DNA from: Caballeronia fortuita | GTDB lineage: Bacteria > Pseudomonadota > Gammaproteobacteria > Burkholderiales > Burkholderiaceae | Length of the DNA stretch: 64,000 bases | Direction of reading: 5' to 3' | Assembly: GCF_001544835.2 (NCBI RefSeq) | Contig: NZ_FCNX02000016.1 | Coordinates: forward strand, 124,001-188,000 | Shown: piece after piece, positions 25,779-34,721 of the stretch | Numbering within the stretch: position 1 is the stretch's first letter | How the letters are laid out: the number at the start of each line of letters is the position of its first letter | Program-made: the position numbers and the translations under genes | Notes under the pieces: model-generated | Databases searched by the model: none | Told to the model about the DNA's origin: nothing | Seen by the model: the letters and a program-made list of their open reading frames with translations, nothing else

Positions 25779-26852
25779 ATGTCCACGCTTCCGTCCGCTC
25801 AAACTCTGGCGCCAGCCGCGTCGTCCACGCGCGGGCAACTCAACGGCATTCTCTTCGTCGCCTTGTTCGCGGCGGCCGTCATGCGCATCGCGTCCGTGCC
25901 CGCCATTTCCGGCCTTGGGATCAGCCCGCTGATCGTCGGCATCGTCGCCGGGGCGATCTACGGTAACGCGTTGCGTCACGGGATGCCGGAAAGCTGGGCT
26001 GCCGGCGTCAACTTCTCGGCGCGCAAGCTGTTGCGCATCGCGGTCGCGTTTTTCGGGCTGCGCGTGAGTCTTCAGGAAATCGCGCAAGTGGGCGTGCCGG
26101 GATTCACGGTGTCTGTGCTGGTCGTGGTGAGCACGCTCGTCATCGGCACGTGGGCGGGGATGAAGCTGATGAAACTCGATCGCGACACCGCACTTCTCAC
26201 GGCGGCCGGCAGCGCGATCTGCGGCGCGGCGGCAGTGCTCGCGTTCGAATCGACGTTGCAGTCGAAGCCGCACAAGAGCGCGATGGCGGTCGGCAGCGTC
26301 GTGCTGTTCGGCACGCTCTCGATGTTCCTTTACCCGCTGATGCTCAACGCCGGCTGGCTGCATCTCGATACGCTCGGCGCGGGCCTCTTCTTCGGCGGCA
26401 CGATTCACGAAGTGGCGCAGGTCGTCGGCGCGGCGAGCAATGTGAGCCCGGAGGCGACGCATATCGCGACCATCGTCAAGATGACGCGCGTCATGCTCCT
26501 CGTACCGGTGCTGCTCGTGATCGGCTTCTGGATCAACCGGTCGCGCAACGCGTCGGCGGAAAGTGCGGCGCAGGGCAAAGGCAAGATCGCGGTGCCCTGG
26601 TTCGCGCTCGGCTTTCTCGCGCTCGTCGTCGTGAATTCGTTGCACGTTTTGCCCGATGCCGCCACCAGCACGATCAACACGCTCGATACCTTCGCCCTCA
26701 CGATGGCCATGACGGCGCTCGGCATGGAAACGCGCATCGCGCAGATTCGTCAGGCGGGTCCGCGTGCGCTCGCGACCGGCGCGATCCTGTATGCGTGGCT
26801 CGTCGGCGGCGGCCTGGCGATCACGATCGGCGTCGAACGTTTTTTCGGGTGA
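25779..26852 (+). CDS. yeiH: YeiH-family putative sulfate exporter
   Basis: 357 residues with about ten membrane segments (UPF0324/PSE family). Diagnostic stretches are GISPLIVGIVAGAIYGN, the charged-free AAGSAICGAAAVLAFE, and GGTIHEVAQVVGAAS, ending with FALTMAMTALGMETRI. Members are proposed to export sulfate formed in the cytoplasm. The gene precedes soeABC by 75 bp, so it is a natural partner for a cytoplasmic sulfite dehydrogenase. Transport activity is inferred from family and context. Confidence 0.85.
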   Translation: MSTLPSAQTLAPAASSTRGQLNGILFVALFAAAVMRIASVPAISGLGISPLIVGIVAGAIYGNALRHGMPESWAAGVNFSARKLLRIAVAFFGLRVSLQEIAQVGVPGFTVSVLVVVSTLVIGTWAGMKLMKLDRDTALLTAAGSAICGAAAVLAFESTLQSKPHKSAMAVGSVVLFGTLSMFLYPLMLNAGWLHLDTLGAGLFFGGTIHEVAQVVGAASNVSPEATHIATIVKMTRVMLLVPVLLVIGFWINRSRNASAESAAQGKGKIAVPWFALGFLALVVVNSLHVLPDAATSTINTLDTFALTMAMTALGMETRIAQIRQAGPRALATGAILYAWLVGGGLAITIGVERFFG

Positions 26853-26927
26853 TTGGCTCGACGATGCAGTGAAGTACCGATCGCGTGAACGTCCCCGTCA
26901 CGCAAGAAAGCTTCAGAAGGAGCACTC

Positions 26928-29858
26928 ATGGAACACGGCGCTCGCACCCAGAACGAGAAGCTCGATGTCAAGACCACGACGTGCTACATGTGCGCGTGCC
27001 GCTGCGGCATCCGCGTACATCTGCGCGACGGCGAAGTCCGATACATCGACGGCAATCCGAACCATCCGCTCAATCAAGGGGTGATCTGCGCGAAAGGCGC
27101 GTCGGGCATTATGAAGCAGTACTCGCCCGCGCGTCTCACGCAACCGCTCATGCGCAAACCCGGCGCACTGCGCGGCGAAGCGCAGTTCGAGCCGGTCTCG
27201 TGGGAGGCCGCGCTCGATACGCTCGAACAACGCCTCGCGCACCTTCGCGCCACCGATCCGAAGAAATTCGCGCTCTTCACCGGACGCGATCAGATGCAGG
27301 CGCTGACCGGCCTCTTCGCGAAGAACTTCGGCACGCCCAACTATGCGGCGCACGGCGGCTTCTGCTCGGCGAACATGGCGGCGGGCATGATCTATACGAT
27401 CGGCGGCTCGTTCTGGGAATTCGGCGGTCCGGACCTCGACCGCGCGAAGCTCTTTTTCATGATCGGCACGGCGGAGGATCATCACTCGAATCCGCTCAAG
27501 ATCGCGATATCGAAATTCAAGCGCGCGGGCGGCCGCTTCATCGCGATCAATCCGGTTCGCACGGGCTATGCCGCCATCGCCGACGAATGGGTGCCGATCC
27601 GCCCCGGCACCGACGGCGCGCTCTTCATGGCGCTGATCCACGAGCTGATCGCCGCCAATGCCTGGGATCACGAGTTCGTCACGCGCTACACGAACGCGGC
27701 CGAATTGCTCGACATGAACGAAGCGAGCGACACGTTCGGCCTTTTCGTGAAAGACGAAAACGCGCGCGAATCGAACCCGCTCTTTCCGCAAAATCATCTG
27801 TGGTGGGACACGAAGCGCAATCGCGCGGTCGCCCATCATGCCGACGACGCCGAGCCCGCGCTCGATGGCCGCTATACGCTCGACGACGGCACGCCGGTCG
27901 CGCCGTCCTTCGCGCTCTTGCGCGAGCAAGTCGCATCGTGCACGCCGGAATGGGCCGCGGACATCACCGGCATTCCCGTCGCGACGATCGAGCGCCTCGC
28001 CGCCGAAATGATCGACGTGAGCCGCGATCACAAGATCACGCTGCCGATTCAATGGACCGATTGCTGGGGCAAGCAGCACGACACGGTCACTGGCAACCCG
28101 ATCGCTTTTCACGCGATGCGCGGACTCGCCGCGCACTCGAACGGCTTCCAGTCGATCCGCGCGCTCGCCGTGCTGATGTCGCTGCTCGGCACGATCGACC
28201 GGCCCGGCGGCTTCCGTCACAAGTCGCCGTTTCCGCGCGCGGTGCCGCCATCGGCGAAGCCGCCGAATCATCCCGATCAGGTGCAGCCGAACACGCCGCT
28301 CGCAAGCGGTCCGCTCGGCTGGCCCGCCGCACCCGAAGACCTCTTCATCCACGACGACGGCACGCCGGTTCGCATCGACAAGGCGTTCTCGTGGGAGTAT
28401 CCGCTCGCGGTTCACGGCGTGATGCACAGCGTCATCACGAACGCGTGGCGCGGCGATCCGTACCCCATCGACACGTTGATGATCTTCATGGCGAACATGG
28501 CGTGGAATTCGTCGATGAACACGATGGAAGTGCGCAAGATGCTCGCGGACAGAAACGAGGCCGGCGAATACAGGATTCCGTTCATCGTCGTGTGCGACGC
28601 GTTCCAGTCGGAGATGACCGCGTTCGCCGATCTGATCCTGCCCGACACGACCTATCTCGAACGTCACGACGCGATGTCGATGCTCGATCGACCGATCTCC
28701 GAGTTCGACGGTCCCGTCGATTCGGTGCGCGTGCCGGTCGTGCCGCGCACCGGCGAATGCCGCCCGTTTCAGGAAGTGCTCGTCGAACTCGGCAGCCGTC
28801 TAAAACTGCCCGCGTTCACGACGCCCGAAGGCACGCGCAAGTATCGCGACTATCCGGATTTCATCGTCAATCATCAGACGGCGCCGGGTTCGGGTGTCGG
28901 CTTTCTGATCGGCTGGCGCGGCAAGGACGGCCGCGATGCGCTCGTCGGCGAGCCGAATCCGAATCAGTGGGAAGAGTACGCGAAGCACGATTGCGTCTAT
29001 CACTACACGCTGCCCGAAGCACTGCAATACATGCGCGGCCAGAACGGGCCGTATCTGCAATTCGCCGTCGATAAAGGCTTTCGCAAGTTCAACGAGCCGA
29101 TCCTGATCCAGCTCTATTCCGATGTCATGCAGAAGTTTCGCCTTGCCGCACAGGGACGCACGCAAGGCAGACAGCCGCCTGCGCATTTGCGCGCACGCAT
29201 CGAACAGTATTTCGATCCGCTGCCGTTCTGGTATGCGCCGCTCGAACTCGATACGACTGATCTCGCGCGGTATCCGCTCGCGGCCGTCACGCAGCGCCCG
29301 ATGGCGATGTATCACTCGTGGGACTCGCAGAACGCGTGGCTGCGGCAAATTCACGGCGAAAACCTGCTGTACATGAATCCGCGCATGGCGAAAGCGAACG
29401 GCATCGAAGACGGCGGCTGGATCTACGTCGAATCGCAATGGGGCAAGGTGCGCTGCATGGCGCGATACAGCGAAGCGGTCGAGCCGGGCACCGTCTGGAC
29501 GTGGAACGCGATCGGCAAGGCATCGGGCGCGTGGAGCCTCGGTCCCGACGCGAACGAATCGCAGCGCGGCTTCCTGCTCAATCACCTCATCACCGATGAA
29601 CTGCCCGCGTCCGCGCGAGAAGGCATGCGCTTCTCCAACTCCGATCCGATCACCGGACAGGCCGCGTGGTACGACGTGCGCGTGCGCGTCTATCCCGCCG
29701 AACACGATGCCGATCACACGCTGCCGCAATTCGCGCCGATGCATCCGTCGCCCGGCATGACGGGATCGATTCAACGCGCCGTGCAGACGTACTTCGCGGG
29801 ACGCGGCGAGTTCGCGGCGCGCTTGCGCAACGTCATCAAGCGCGACGCCAAGAACTGA
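26928..29858 (+). CDS. soeA: Molybdopterin oxidoreductase, SoeA-type sulfite dehydrogenase catalytic subunit
   Basis: 976 residues. An N-terminal [4Fe-4S] motif is C19-x2-C22-x3-C26-x27-C54, followed by the molybdopterin domains and a C-terminal dinucleotide-binding domain (about 800-925). C146 in HGGFCSANM could be the Mo ligand. No Tat signal is present, so the enzyme is cytoplasmic, as in SoeA of sulfur oxidisers, which oxidises sulfite to sulfate. The next two genes supply the Fe-S and membrane subunits, and yeiH is upstream. AGAAGGAG precedes the ATG. Other Mo-enzymes of this group (polysulfide or thiosulfate reductases) are possible but usually exported. Confidence 0.8.
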   Translation: MEHGARTQNEKLDVKTTTCYMCACRCGIRVHLRDGEVRYIDGNPNHPLNQGVICAKGASGIMKQYSPARLTQPLMRKPGALRGEAQFEPVSWEAALDTLEQRLAHLRATDPKKFALFTGRDQMQALTGLFAKNFGTPNYAAHGGFCSANMAAGMIYTIGGSFWEFGGPDLDRAKLFFMIGTAEDHHSNPLKIAISKFKRAGGRFIAINPVRTGYAAIADEWVPIRPGTDGALFMALIHELIAANAWDHEFVTRYTNAAELLDMNEASDTFGLFVKDENARESNPLFPQNHLWWDTKRNRAVAHHADDAEPALDGRYTLDDGTPVAPSFALLREQVASCTPEWAADITGIPVATIERLAAEMIDVSRDHKITLPIQWTDCWGKQHDTVTGNPIAFHAMRGLAAHSNGFQSIRALAVLMSLLGTIDRPGGFRHKSPFPRAVPPSAKPPNHPDQVQPNTPLASGPLGWPAAPEDLFIHDDGTPVRIDKAFSWEYPLAVHGVMHSVITNAWRGDPYPIDTLMIFMANMAWNSSMNTMEVRKMLADRNEAGEYRIPFIVVCDAFQSEMTAFADLILPDTTYLERHDAMSMLDRPISEFDGPVDSVRVPVVPRTGECRPFQEVLVELGSRLKLPAFTTPEGTRKYRDYPDFIVNHQTAPGSGVGFLIGWRGKDGRDALVGEPNPNQWEEYAKHDCVYHYTLPEALQYMRGQNGPYLQFAVDKGFRKFNEPILIQLYSDVMQKFRLAAQGRTQGRQPPAHLRARIEQYFDPLPFWYAPLELDTTDLARYPLAAVTQRPMAMYHSWDSQNAWLRQIHGENLLYMNPRMAKANGIEDGGWIYVESQWGKVRCMARYSEAVEPGTVWTWNAIGKASGAWSLGPDANESQRGFLLNHLITDELPASAREGMRFSNSDPITGQAAWYDVRVRVYPAEHDADHTLPQFAPMHPSPGMTGSIQRAVQTYFAGRGEFAARLRNVIKRDAKN

Positions 29859-29869
29859 AGGAGACCGTC

Positions 29870-30586
29870 ATGACTCAAATGGCCCTCGTGATCGATTTGA
29901 ACGTTTGTGTTGGTTGCCACGCCTGCGTGACGAGCTGCAAGGAGTGGAACACGTCCGGTGAAGCGGGCAGCCTCGCGGACCAGCGCCCTTACGACGCCGA
30001 TCCGTCCGGCACGTTCTTCAATCGCGTGCAGACGTATGAAGCGGGCGAATTTCCGCTTGCCGATACGATCCACTTTCCGAAGTCGTGCCTGCACTGCGAG
30101 GACCCGCCGTGCGTGCCCGTCTGTCCGACCGGCGCGAGCTACAAGCGCAAGGAAGACGGCCTCGTGCTCGTCGATTTCGACAAGTGCATCGGCTGCAAGT
30201 ACTGTGCGTGGGCATGTCCGTACGGCGCGCGCGAGCTCGACGAAGAGCGCAAGGAGATGACGAAGTGCACGCTATGCGCCGATCGCATCTACAACGAGGC
30301 GCTGCCCGAGCGCGATCGCAAGCCGGCGTGCGTGCTCGCGTGTCCGACATCGGCGCGGCTTTTCGGCGATATCCACGATCCGGAGTCGGTCGTATCGAAG
30401 GCGATTCAGGAGCGCGGCGGCTATCAGTTGATGCCCGAATGGGATACGAAGCCCGCGAATCATTATTTGCCGCGACGTCCCGTGAACGCGTGCGGCAGCG
30501 GCGCGTGCGGCTGTCAGTCGCAAGACGCCGATACATCCGATGCGCACGGCGAACTCAATCTCGCATCGATGGCCGTGCGCGTCTGA
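29870..30586 (+). CDS. soeB: Four-cluster ferredoxin subunit, SoeB-type
   Basis: 238 residues. Four [4Fe-4S] binding sets are visible: C13/C16/C19/C23, C73/C76/C81/C85, C106/C109/C112/C116, and C133/C136/C154/C158. It carries electrons from the Mo subunit to the membrane anchor. There is no signal peptide. A short Cys-rich tail (CGSGACGC) follows about residue 208 and is not part of the core fold. The start is 11 bp after the soeA stop, with GAAGGAG in front. Confidence 0.85.
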   Translation: MTQMALVIDLNVCVGCHACVTSCKEWNTSGEAGSLADQRPYDADPSGTFFNRVQTYEAGEFPLADTIHFPKSCLHCEDPPCVPVCPTGASYKRKEDGLVLVDFDKCIGCKYCAWACPYGARELDEERKEMTKCTLCADRIYNEALPERDRKPACVLACPTSARLFGDIHDPESVVSKAIQERGGYQLMPEWDTKPANHYLPRRPVNACGSGACGCQSQDADTSDAHGELNLASMAVRV

Positions 30587-30605
30587 CTCTCATCGGAGCT
30601 CGAAC

Positions 30606-31544
30606 ATGAAACCCGCGTTTTCCGTCGTGTTTCTCACGACATTGAGCGGCGCCGCGCAAGGCTTGCTGATCGCGCTCGTCGGTATCGAAACGCTCGCGAA
30701 GCTCGGTGTGATCGCGTCGCCCTCGCAGATGTTGTTCGTCGCCGGAGCCGCGTTGTCGGTCGTGCTGGGCGCGCTCGGGCTCGTCGCTTCGTTCTTCCAT
30801 CTCGGGCACCCGGAACGCGCGTGGCGCGCGATCGCGATGTGGCGCACCTCGTGGCTGTCGCGCGAATGCCTGTGCCTGCCCGCGTTTCTCGCGTGCGCCG
30901 CTTCGTATGGCTTCGCGCACTGGATCGGCGCGCCGTGGTCGCTTGCGATCGGTGCGGTGGGCGTGATCGCATCGGCGGCGCTGTTCGTCTGCACCGCGAT
31001 GATCTACGCTTGCCTGCGCTTCCTGCAGGAATGGGCGACGCCGCTCACGATGGTCAACTTCGTGCTGCTCGGCTGCGCGTCCGGGTTCACGCTCGCGACC
31101 GCGTGCGCCGCCTGGCTCGCGCCATCGCTCGCGGCGGGTCTTGCTGCCTGCGCGTGCACGCTCACGCTCGCGGGTTGCGCCACGCGCGTCGCCGCGTTGA
31201 AACGCAATGCGAAGCTGCGGCCGAAATCGACAGTGCAAAGCGCGACGGGCATCAAGGGGCCGAACGTCGTGCAGAAATCGCGCGGCTTCACGGCGGGCGC
31301 GTTCAATCTGCGCGAGTTCTTTCACGGACGATCGCCGCAAGCGATCGAGCGTATCAAGTGGACGTTTCTCGCCGGCGCGTTCGGGGTGCCGTTCGTGCTG
31401 ATGCTGATCGGGATCGGCGCGCAGTCCTTCGCGCTCTTTTGTCTCGCGGCGCTTACGCAGTATCTGGGGCTCGTTGCCGAGCGGTGGTTCTTCTTTGCGG
31501 AGGCGCGGCATCCGCAGAATATCTACTACGCGCGTGCCTCGTAG
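30606..31544 (+). CDS. soeC: DmsC/NrfD-like membrane anchor subunit, SoeC-type
   Basis: 312 residues with eight or nine membrane segments. It has the DmsC-like pattern ASFFHLGHPERAWRAIAMWRTSWLS, with the conserved His and Arg near the quinone site, and a C-terminal QYLGLVAERWFFFAEARHPQ. The protein should pass electrons from the soeB subunit to quinone. It follows soeB by 19 bp with a GGAGCTCGAAC site. A stable hairpin covering the stop codon separates it from the convergent gene. Confidence 0.85.
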   Translation: MKPAFSVVFLTTLSGAAQGLLIALVGIETLAKLGVIASPSQMLFVAGAALSVVLGALGLVASFFHLGHPERAWRAIAMWRTSWLSRECLCLPAFLACAASYGFAHWIGAPWSLAIGAVGVIASAALFVCTAMIYACLRFLQEWATPLTMVNFVLLGCASGFTLATACAAWLAPSLAAGLAACACTLTLAGCATRVAALKRNAKLRPKSTVQSATGIKGPNVVQKSRGFTAGAFNLREFFHGRSPQAIERIKWTFLAGAFGVPFVLMLIGIGAQSFALFCLAALTQYLGLVAERWFFFAEARHPQNIYYARAS

Positions 31545-31558
31545 TTCACGAGGCGCGC
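31532..31558. terminator. Stable hairpin between convergent soeC and the PLP enzyme gene
   Basis: GCGTGCCTCGT (31532-31542) pairs with ACGAGGCGCGC (31548-31558) through 11 bp with one G-T pair and a 5-nt loop. It contains the soeC stop and lies 7 bp from the convergent stop. It lacks a U-tract, so it may be a shared factor-assisted terminator. Confidence 0.45.
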
Positions 31559-31565
31559 GCTCCCC

Positions 31566-32807
31566 TCACACCGCAAGCTTCAACGCCTGCTCGAAATCCG
31601 CGATGAGATCGTCGGTATCCTCGATACCCGCGGACAGTCGCAACATACCGTCCGAAATGCCCATCGACTTGCGCACTTCGGGGCCGGCTTCGAAGAAGAT
31701 CGTCGGCGCGATGGGAATGATGAGCGTGCGCGTGTCGCCCAATCCTGTCGCCTTCACCGGCAATTGCAGCGCGTTGACGACATCGATCATGCGATCCGCG
31801 TTACGCAGTTCGAACGACAGCAGCCACGACGCGCCCCTGAACAGAGACTGCGCGATCCCGTACTGCGGATGGCTCTCAAGCCCCGGATAAAACACGCGTC
31901 CGACGGCCTCGTGCTGCTCCAGAAACTGCGCGAGCGCGAGCGCATTCTCGCTGCATCGTGCGACGCGCAGCGCCAGCGTTTCAGCGCCCATCGCGATCGA
32001 ATGCGCCTGCTCCGACGACAGCGAAGCGCCCATGTCGCGCAGCCCCTTCTTGCGGATTTGCAGCAGGCCCTGCTCCTTCGACGGCGACTTGCGATAGTCA
32101 TCGGCGATATTCGGATACGCGCTCCAGTCGAAGCGTCCCGTGTCCGTCACCGCGCCACCGAGCGCCGCGCCGTGTCCCGCGATCGTCTTCGTCAGCGAAT
32201 TGACGACGAGGCTCGCGCCGACCGTCTTCGGCTGGAATAGCGCCGGCGACGTGATCGTGTTGTCGACGACATACGCGAGACCGCGCTCGCCGCACAGCAC
32301 GCCGATGCCTTCGAGATCGGGGATCTGCGTGCCCGGATTCGCGATGGTCTCGACGAACACCATCCGCGTGTTCGGCTTGAGCGCGTTCGCGACGTTGTCG
32401 GCGGACGTGGCGTCGACCATCGTCACTTCGATGCCGAGCGTGCGCAGCGTGCCGAAAAGACTGTTCGTGTTGCCGAACACGTAACGGCTCGACACGAGAT
32501 GGTCGCCCGCGCGCAGCAAGGTCAGAAAGATGGCCGATATGCCCGCCATGCCGGTGCTGAAGCAGATCGTGCCGACGCCCGCTTCGAGGCTCGTGATCTT
32601 GCGTTCGAGCGAGGCCGTTGTCGGCGTGCCCTGGCGCGCGTAATTGAAGCCGCCCTTTTTCGTGCCCTGGAAGACGCCGATCAGATCTTCCACGCGCTCG
32701 AATCCGTACTGGACCGATGTGTGGATCGCCTGGCGCACGCCGCCGTGCTCGACGCCCACGGTCCGGTCGCCGTGAACGATGCCTGTAGTGAAACCTTGCT
32801 TGTCCAT
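31566..32807 (-). CDS. Cystathionine gamma-synthase-family PLP enzyme
   Basis: 413 residues from ATG 32807, preceded by GCGGAGAAGGG. It belongs to the Cys/Met metabolism PLP family. The Schiff-base lysine is K207 in NSLTKTIAGHG, with the PLP-contacting DNTITSP near 182-188 and the N-terminal YARQGTPTTASLERKI. Members make or break cystathionine, or act as O-acylhomoserine sulfhydrylase or methionine gamma-lyase; sequence alone does not decide. The convergent soeABC operon next door makes a sulfur link plausible but not proven. Confidence 0.85.
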   Translation of the reverse strand: MDKQGFTTGIVHGDRTVGVEHGGVRQAIHTSVQYGFERVEDLIGVFQGTKKGGFNYARQGTPTTASLERKITSLEAGVGTICFSTGMAGISAIFLTLLRAGDHLVSSRYVFGNTNSLFGTLRTLGIEVTMVDATSADNVANALKPNTRMVFVETIANPGTQIPDLEGIGVLCGERGLAYVVDNTITSPALFQPKTVGASLVVNSLTKTIAGHGAALGGAVTDTGRFDWSAYPNIADDYRKSPSKEQGLLQIRKKGLRDMGASLSSEQAHSIAMGAETLALRVARCSENALALAQFLEQHEAVGRVFYPGLESHPQYGIAQSLFRGASWLLSFELRNADRMIDVVNALQLPVKATGLGDTRTLIIPIAPTIFFEAGPEVRKSMGISDGMLRLSAGIEDTDDLIADFEQALKLAV

Positions 32808-33000
32808 CCCTTCTCCGCTTACGTCGAAAACGCAAAACATCGATTTTGCACGATTCGCGCCCGTTCATGGCGCGCACGCGAAACAGGAACGCGTGTTGCT
32901 CGCCCGCTTCCTCGTCCGCGCGTTTCAACGGCAAGCGAAAAACGCGCACACTCACGCTTTTGCCGCCGATGCGGCATGCCCCGACGAGGAGCCCTTTCTC

Positions 33001-33735
33001 ATGGCTTACGAACTCTACTACTGGGACGGATTGCAGGGCCGCGGCGAATTCGTGCGGCTCGCGCTCGAAGATGCGGGCGCCGAATATGTCGATGTCGCGC
33101 GCGAATCGAAGAAAAGCGGATACGGCATGGACGCGATGATGAAAGTCCTGAACAGCAAGACCGAGCCGCATATCCCGTTCGCACCGCCGTTTCTGAAAGA
33201 CGGCGAACTGATCGTGCCGCACGTCGCGAACATTCTTCTCTATCTCGGGCCGAAACTGAAACTCGCGCCGAAGGACGAAGGCTTGCGCTATGTGGCGCAT
33301 GGCCTGCAACTGACGATTGCTGATTTCGTCGCGGAAGTGCACGACACGCATCATCCGCTCGCAACCGATCTGTACTACGAGGATCAGAAGGATGCGGCGA
33401 AGATCCGCACGCAGAATTTTCTGGAGAAGCGCGTACCGAAGTTCATGAACTACTTCGAGCGCGTGCTGAAGCAGAATCCGCAGGGCGACACCCAAACGAT
33501 CGGCGATACGGCGACGTACGTCGATCTGTCCATCTTTCAGATCGTCGATGGCCTGCATTACGCCTTCCCGCGCGCGATGAGCAGGTTCCGCGCGCAGTAT
33601 CCGCGTGTCGCGGCGCTTCACGACGCGGTGCTGCAACGGCCGAACATCGCCGCCTATGTCGATTCGGACAGACGCATTCCGTTCAACGAGTCGGGCATTT
33701 TCAGGCACTATCCCGAACTCGATCAGGACGCTTGA
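33001..33735 (+). CDS. Glutathione S-transferase family protein
   Basis: 244 residues starting MAYELYYWDGLQGRGEFVRL at ATG 33001, after GAGGAG. The thioredoxin-like N-terminal domain (1-85) includes the cis-Pro region VPHVANILLYLG. The all-helical C-terminal domain contains TQTIGDTATYVDLSIFQIVDGLHYA, the conserved N-capping Asp. The Tyr at position 6 or 7 could activate glutathione. Detoxification of electrophiles is the likely role. The next gene starts 26 bp downstream, so the two may be one operon. Confidence 0.88.
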   Translation: MAYELYYWDGLQGRGEFVRLALEDAGAEYVDVARESKKSGYGMDAMMKVLNSKTEPHIPFAPPFLKDGELIVPHVANILLYLGPKLKLAPKDEGLRYVAHGLQLTIADFVAEVHDTHHPLATDLYYEDQKDAAKIRTQNFLEKRVPKFMNYFERVLKQNPQGDTQTIGDTATYVDLSIFQIVDGLHYAFPRAMSRFRAQYPRVAALHDAVLQRPNIAAYVDSDRRIPFNESGIFRHYPELDQDA

Positions 33736-33761
33736 TACCTCGACACTCAACAGGAGCCAGC

Positions 33762-34565
33762 ATGGTAGAAACGATTCCTTCATTCGGTCTCGGCACGTTT
33801 CGCGTCGACGCCGCGAAGACCACGAACGCCGTGAAAAGCGCATTGCAGACCGGTTACCGGCATATCGACACCGCGCAGTACTACAACAACGAGGCGGCCG
33901 TTGGCGCGGGCGTGCGCGAATCGGGCGTGGCGCGCGACGACATCTGGGTGACGACCAAAGTCTGGTGGGAGAGGCTCTCCCGCGATGCCCTCGTCGCGAG
34001 CCTGAAGGACAGTCACGCGAAGCTCGACATCGGCACGATCGATCTCGCGCTCGTGCACTGGCCGTCGCCCGATGGCGCGGTGCCTATCGCGGAGACGATC
34101 GCAGCGTTGCAGGAAGCGCAGAAGCTCGGCCTCATCCGTCATTACGGCGTGTCGAATTTCACCGCGCCGCTGCTCGAAGATGCGCTGAACGCGCCCGGTG
34201 GCAAGGAGATCGTCACGAACCAGATCGAAGTGAGCCCGTTCCTCGCGAACCGCGCGCTCGTCGATGCGACGCAGAAGCTCGGCGTCAAGGTGACCGCATA
34301 CATGCCGCTCGGCGAAGGCCGCGCGCATACCGACGCGACGCTCGAAGCGATCGCGAAGAAGCACGGCGCGACGCCCGCGCAGGTGACTTTCGCTTGGCTC
34401 CTGTCGCGCGATATCGTGGTGCTGTCGGCATCGACGAATCCGGAGCATCAAAAGGCCAACTGGGACGCGCAAAAACTCGAACTCGACGCCGACGACATCT
34501 CGAAGATCGACGCGCTCGACGAAGGCAAGCGCAACGCGAATCCGCCGTTCGCGCCGAAGTGGTAG
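33762..34565 (+). CDS. dkgB: Aldo/keto reductase, DkgB-like
   Basis: 267 residues, same length as E. coli DkgB and similar over the whole length (PSFGLGTFRVD, DTAQYYNNEAAVG). Catalytic residues of the aldo-keto reductase fold are D36, Y41, K66 and H99 (ALVHWPSP). It reduces carbonyls such as 2,5-diketogluconate or methylglyoxal with NADPH. CAGGAGCCAGC precedes ATG 33762. A strong terminator follows at 34586. Confidence 0.88.
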   Translation: MVETIPSFGLGTFRVDAAKTTNAVKSALQTGYRHIDTAQYYNNEAAVGAGVRESGVARDDIWVTTKVWWERLSRDALVASLKDSHAKLDIGTIDLALVHWPSPDGAVPIAETIAALQEAQKLGLIRHYGVSNFTAPLLEDALNAPGGKEIVTNQIEVSPFLANRALVDATQKLGVKVTAYMPLGEGRAHTDATLEAIAKKHGATPAQVTFAWLLSRDIVVLSASTNPEHQKANWDAQKLELDADDISKIDALDEGKRNANPPFAPKW

Positions 34566-34585
34566 CGACAGCCTTTCCGATAAAG

Positions 34586-34618
34586 AGCCCGGCCCGAACG
34601 CGCGCCGGGCTTTTTTTT
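34586..34618 (+). terminator. Rho-independent terminator of the GST-dkgB unit
   Basis: AGCCCGGC (34586-34593) pairs with GCCGGGCT (34604-34611), followed by a run of eight T residues. Confidence 0.9.
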
Positions 34619-34721
34619 CGTCCATTCCGCATGCATTGCCGCGTTCCGCCGCCGCGCCGCAATGCTATCCTTGCGAGTCCTTTATTCCATTTGCTTCTAA
34701 GCTTTCCACGATTTCGCAAAA

